Positions 15,495 through 16,752 of a DNA stretch of 16,752 bases are shown here, piece after piece. Made by a program: the position numbers and the translations under genes. The notes under the pieces are model-generated. The model made no database searches, was not told the origin of the DNA, and saw nothing but the letters and a program-made list of their open reading frames with translations. The stretch lies in assembly GCA_044450785.1 (NCBI GenBank), contig JBIOJM010000229.1:1-16752 (forward strand), read 5' to 3'. The DNA is from JBIOJM01 sp044450785. Its GTDB lineage: Bacteria > Planctomycetota > Planctomycetia > Isosphaerales > Isosphaeraceae. Numbering within the stretch: position 1 is the stretch's first letter; every line of letters starts with the position of its first letter.

Positions 15495-16448
15495 TCAGTC
15501 GTCGAGCTCGATGCGGGCTCGGTATCCGGACAGGGCGGGAAGTGTTTCCAACGCACGCCGGACCGTTCGCTTCTGCCAGAATCGGGACGCCTTCGCGACG
15601 ATCAAGACATTGCGTCCACTCACGCGCACTTCGATCGAACGCACCCGGTCGCCGAGTGTGTCGCGAATCTGCCGCTCGATCTTGCGCTTGACCGATGCGT
15701 CGGTCACAGGTTCAGGCCGCGAATCATCCTTGGTTCGGCTCTTCAACGCGGCGCTTCTCGACTCGTCGCGACGTGGTGGGGCGGCGGGCGGTTGAAAGAA
15801 GCGACCGAGCAGGCCCGGCATTCGCGAGGGCGCGGATCGCGGACCGGCGGGAGCACTCTGCGAATCGCTCGGGGCCGTTGACGTGGGAGCTCGCCCGCCC
15901 ACACTGGACGTGACCGTTCTAGGCCCTTCCGGCGCACCGCGCGACGAAGTGCCCCTGGTTTTCTGGTCGGGAGCAGGCTCGTCGTCGAGTGGCTCGAGTG
16001 AAAGCGGAATCGAAAGGCGCGGCGATTGTTGCGGACCGCTCGGAACCGCCGCCCCGGTCGCCGGTCGAAGAGGAGAGCTGAGATCCGATGGACCAGCCGC
16101 GGAAGGCGCCCCGTTCCGTTGACCCGCCACCGCGGCGCCCGCCCTTGGCGACGGTCGCGGGATCACGGACTTCGTTACGGCTCCCGACGGCTGCGCAGGT
16201 GCCGTCACACCCGGAATCACCAACATTGGCCGGACCGGGGAGGCGACAGAAGCGGGAGCGGCGACGGGGGCTGGATGGCTTGGGGAAGCGGTAGGGCTGG
16301 CGGCTGGCTGAGGCGATTGAGATGCTTTGGCTTTCGGCGGGTCGGGTTCCGAAGAGGGTGGCTCGAGGGGGGGCGGTTCCTGGGCGAGTGCCAGGCTGGC
16401 ACCGAAGAAAACGATTCCCAAGAACCCCACCGGCATTGCGCGGAACAT
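15495..16448 (-). CDS. Secreted Pro/Ala/Ser-rich protein with C-terminal BON-like domain
   Basis: This 317-residue exported protein has a signal peptide (residues 1-22, cleaved after A-L-A before Q23), then about 220 residues of low-complexity Pro/Ala/Ser/Arg-rich sequence that is probably disordered. The last 71 residues (247-317) form a small alpha/beta domain similar to BON domains: VTDASVKRKIERQIRDTLGD, IEVRVSGRNVLIVAKASRFW and RRALETLPALSGYRARIEL. BON domains bind membranes or other envelope parts, so an envelope-anchoring role is possible but unproven. ATG 16448 was chosen because it puts the hydrophobic signal near the N-terminus; an in-frame ATG at 16502 would add 18 polar residues. 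It is the first gene of the minus-strand group and lies 173 bases upstream of the fusion gene, so cotranscription is possible. Confidence 0.8.
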   Translation of the reverse strand: MFRAMPVGFLGIVFFGASLALAQEPPPLEPPSSEPDPPKAKASQSPQPAASPTASPSHPAPVAAPASVASPVRPMLVIPGVTAPAQPSGAVTKSVIPRPSPRAGAAVAGQRNGAPSAAGPSDLSSPLRPATGAAVPSGPQQSPRLSIPLSLEPLDDEPAPDQKTRGTSSRGAPEGPRTVTSSVGGRAPTSTAPSDSQSAPAGPRSAPSRMPGLLGRFFQPPAAPPRRDESRSAALKSRTKDDSRPEPVTDASVKRKIERQIRDTLGDRVRSIEVRVSGRNVLIVAKASRFWQKRTVRRALETLPALSGYRARIELDD

Positions 16449-16671
16449 CGTCCGATCGTCCCGAATGGTATCGACGCGAGGGAAATAAGACCCCCGCAAC
16501 ACGTTTCATCGGTCCGAGCACATCCAGGAAATCCCTTTTTTTCTGTGGGGGACGCGATTGCTGGCGGTCAGGACCCCCATGAGGAATTCCTCGCAAGTCT
16601 CGGATATTCCGGTAGAATGAAGCACGATGGTGCTGGAGCGCGTTTAGGCGACGGGCGGATGCAAATTCACC
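16449..16671. other. Non-coding region upstream of the BON-like gene
   Basis: No gene is supported. It contains a 12-bp palindrome GAGGAATTCCTC (16581-16592) that could be an operator for the minus-strand gene, and a seven-T run near 16536-16542 that has no preceding hairpin. No clear promoter boxes were found. A minus-strand frame crosses this region, but it also overlaps the BON-like coding sequence and is judged a shadow. Confidence 0.4.
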
Positions 16672-16698
16672 GTAGGACGGATTGCCAATCCGTCCTAC
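16672..16698. repeat. 27-bp palindromic repeat element
   Basis: GTAGGACGGATTG (16672-16684), a single central C, and the exact complement (16686-16698) form a near-perfect palindrome. I recall this GTAGGACGGATTG-type sequence as a dispersed repeat in planctomycete genomes; reading through it on the minus strand gives the peptide GRIGNPSYG, a frequent false start of hypothetical proteins. Its GTAGG...CCTAC ends match those of the larger element at 841-943. The 54 bases to the right edge show nothing further. Confidence 0.65.
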
Positions 16699-16752
16699 AA
16701 TCACTCGGCCCCGCGTATATTTCCATCTGCCGGTCGCCTTGGCGCCTGATCA

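Noticed and set aside
16535..16542. T-run as an intrinsic terminator
   Set aside because: No GC-rich hairpin precedes it on the plus strand, and no plus-strand gene ends nearby.
15919..16704. A 261-codon minus-strand frame beginning MIVGRIGNPSYG
   Set aside because: Its start lies in the palindromic repeat and the rest overlaps the BON-like gene in another frame. The opening peptide is a known artefact of reading through this repeat.

Overview
The window looks like a chromosomal segment from a GC-rich planctomycete, probably of the Isosphaeraceae or Gemmataceae type. This placement is an inference from gene content. The window holds a short DUF1549/DUF1553 protein, two Tat-exported DUF1501 proteins, a very large fusion of ThuA, PVC-type propeller, HEAT repeats and c-type heme domain, and a Pro/Ala/Ser-rich secreted protein with a BON-like tail. 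These families are expanded in Planctomycetes. No rRNA, tRNA, CRISPR array or intact transposase was seen.

Layout. (1) Bases 1-502, minus strand: the N-terminal 167 residues of a secreted alpha/beta hydrolase that runs off the left edge. (2) Bases 552-943: a C-terminal fragment that looks like a REP-associated (Y1/RAYT-type) transposase, followed 31 bases later by a 103-bp palindromic element that can fold into a three-armed cloverleaf. (3) Bases 1041-6656, plus strand: a sigma70-like promoter, then four closely spaced genes, DUF1549/DUF1553, DUF1501, WD40 seven-blade propeller and a second DUF1501. This looks like an operon. (4) Bases 6818-8816, plus strand: an accessory stretch of small genes. 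It has an overlapping DUF4160-DUF2442 pair, a broken fragment resembling the N-terminus of a cysteine synthase, and a translationally coupled pair of unrecognised genes, the first with a histidine/glutamate cluster. (5) Bases 16448-8945, minus strand: a BON-like secreted protein, the 1450-residue ThuA/propeller/HEAT/heme fusion, a bacterial PH-domain membrane protein, and a membrane-anchored HExxH metalloprotease that converges on the accessory stretch. (6) The right edge carries a 27-bp palindromic repeat.

How the parts may work together. The DUF1549-DUF1501-WD40-DUF1501 operon and the ThuA-dehydrogenase-heme fusion both belong to the planctomycete set of exported proteins with CxxCH motifs. 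These are usually thought to act in the periplasm, possibly in oxidative breakdown of complex carbohydrates, but their substrates are not established. The accessory stretch has small overlapping genes, a gene relic and nearby palindromic repeats, which suggests a site of gene turnover between two conserved operons.

The best candidates for something undescribed are the coupled 7813-8816 gene pair, the cloverleaf repeat next to a transposase relic, and the five-module 1450-residue fusion. All functional statements rest on reading motifs by eye; no database search was possible.
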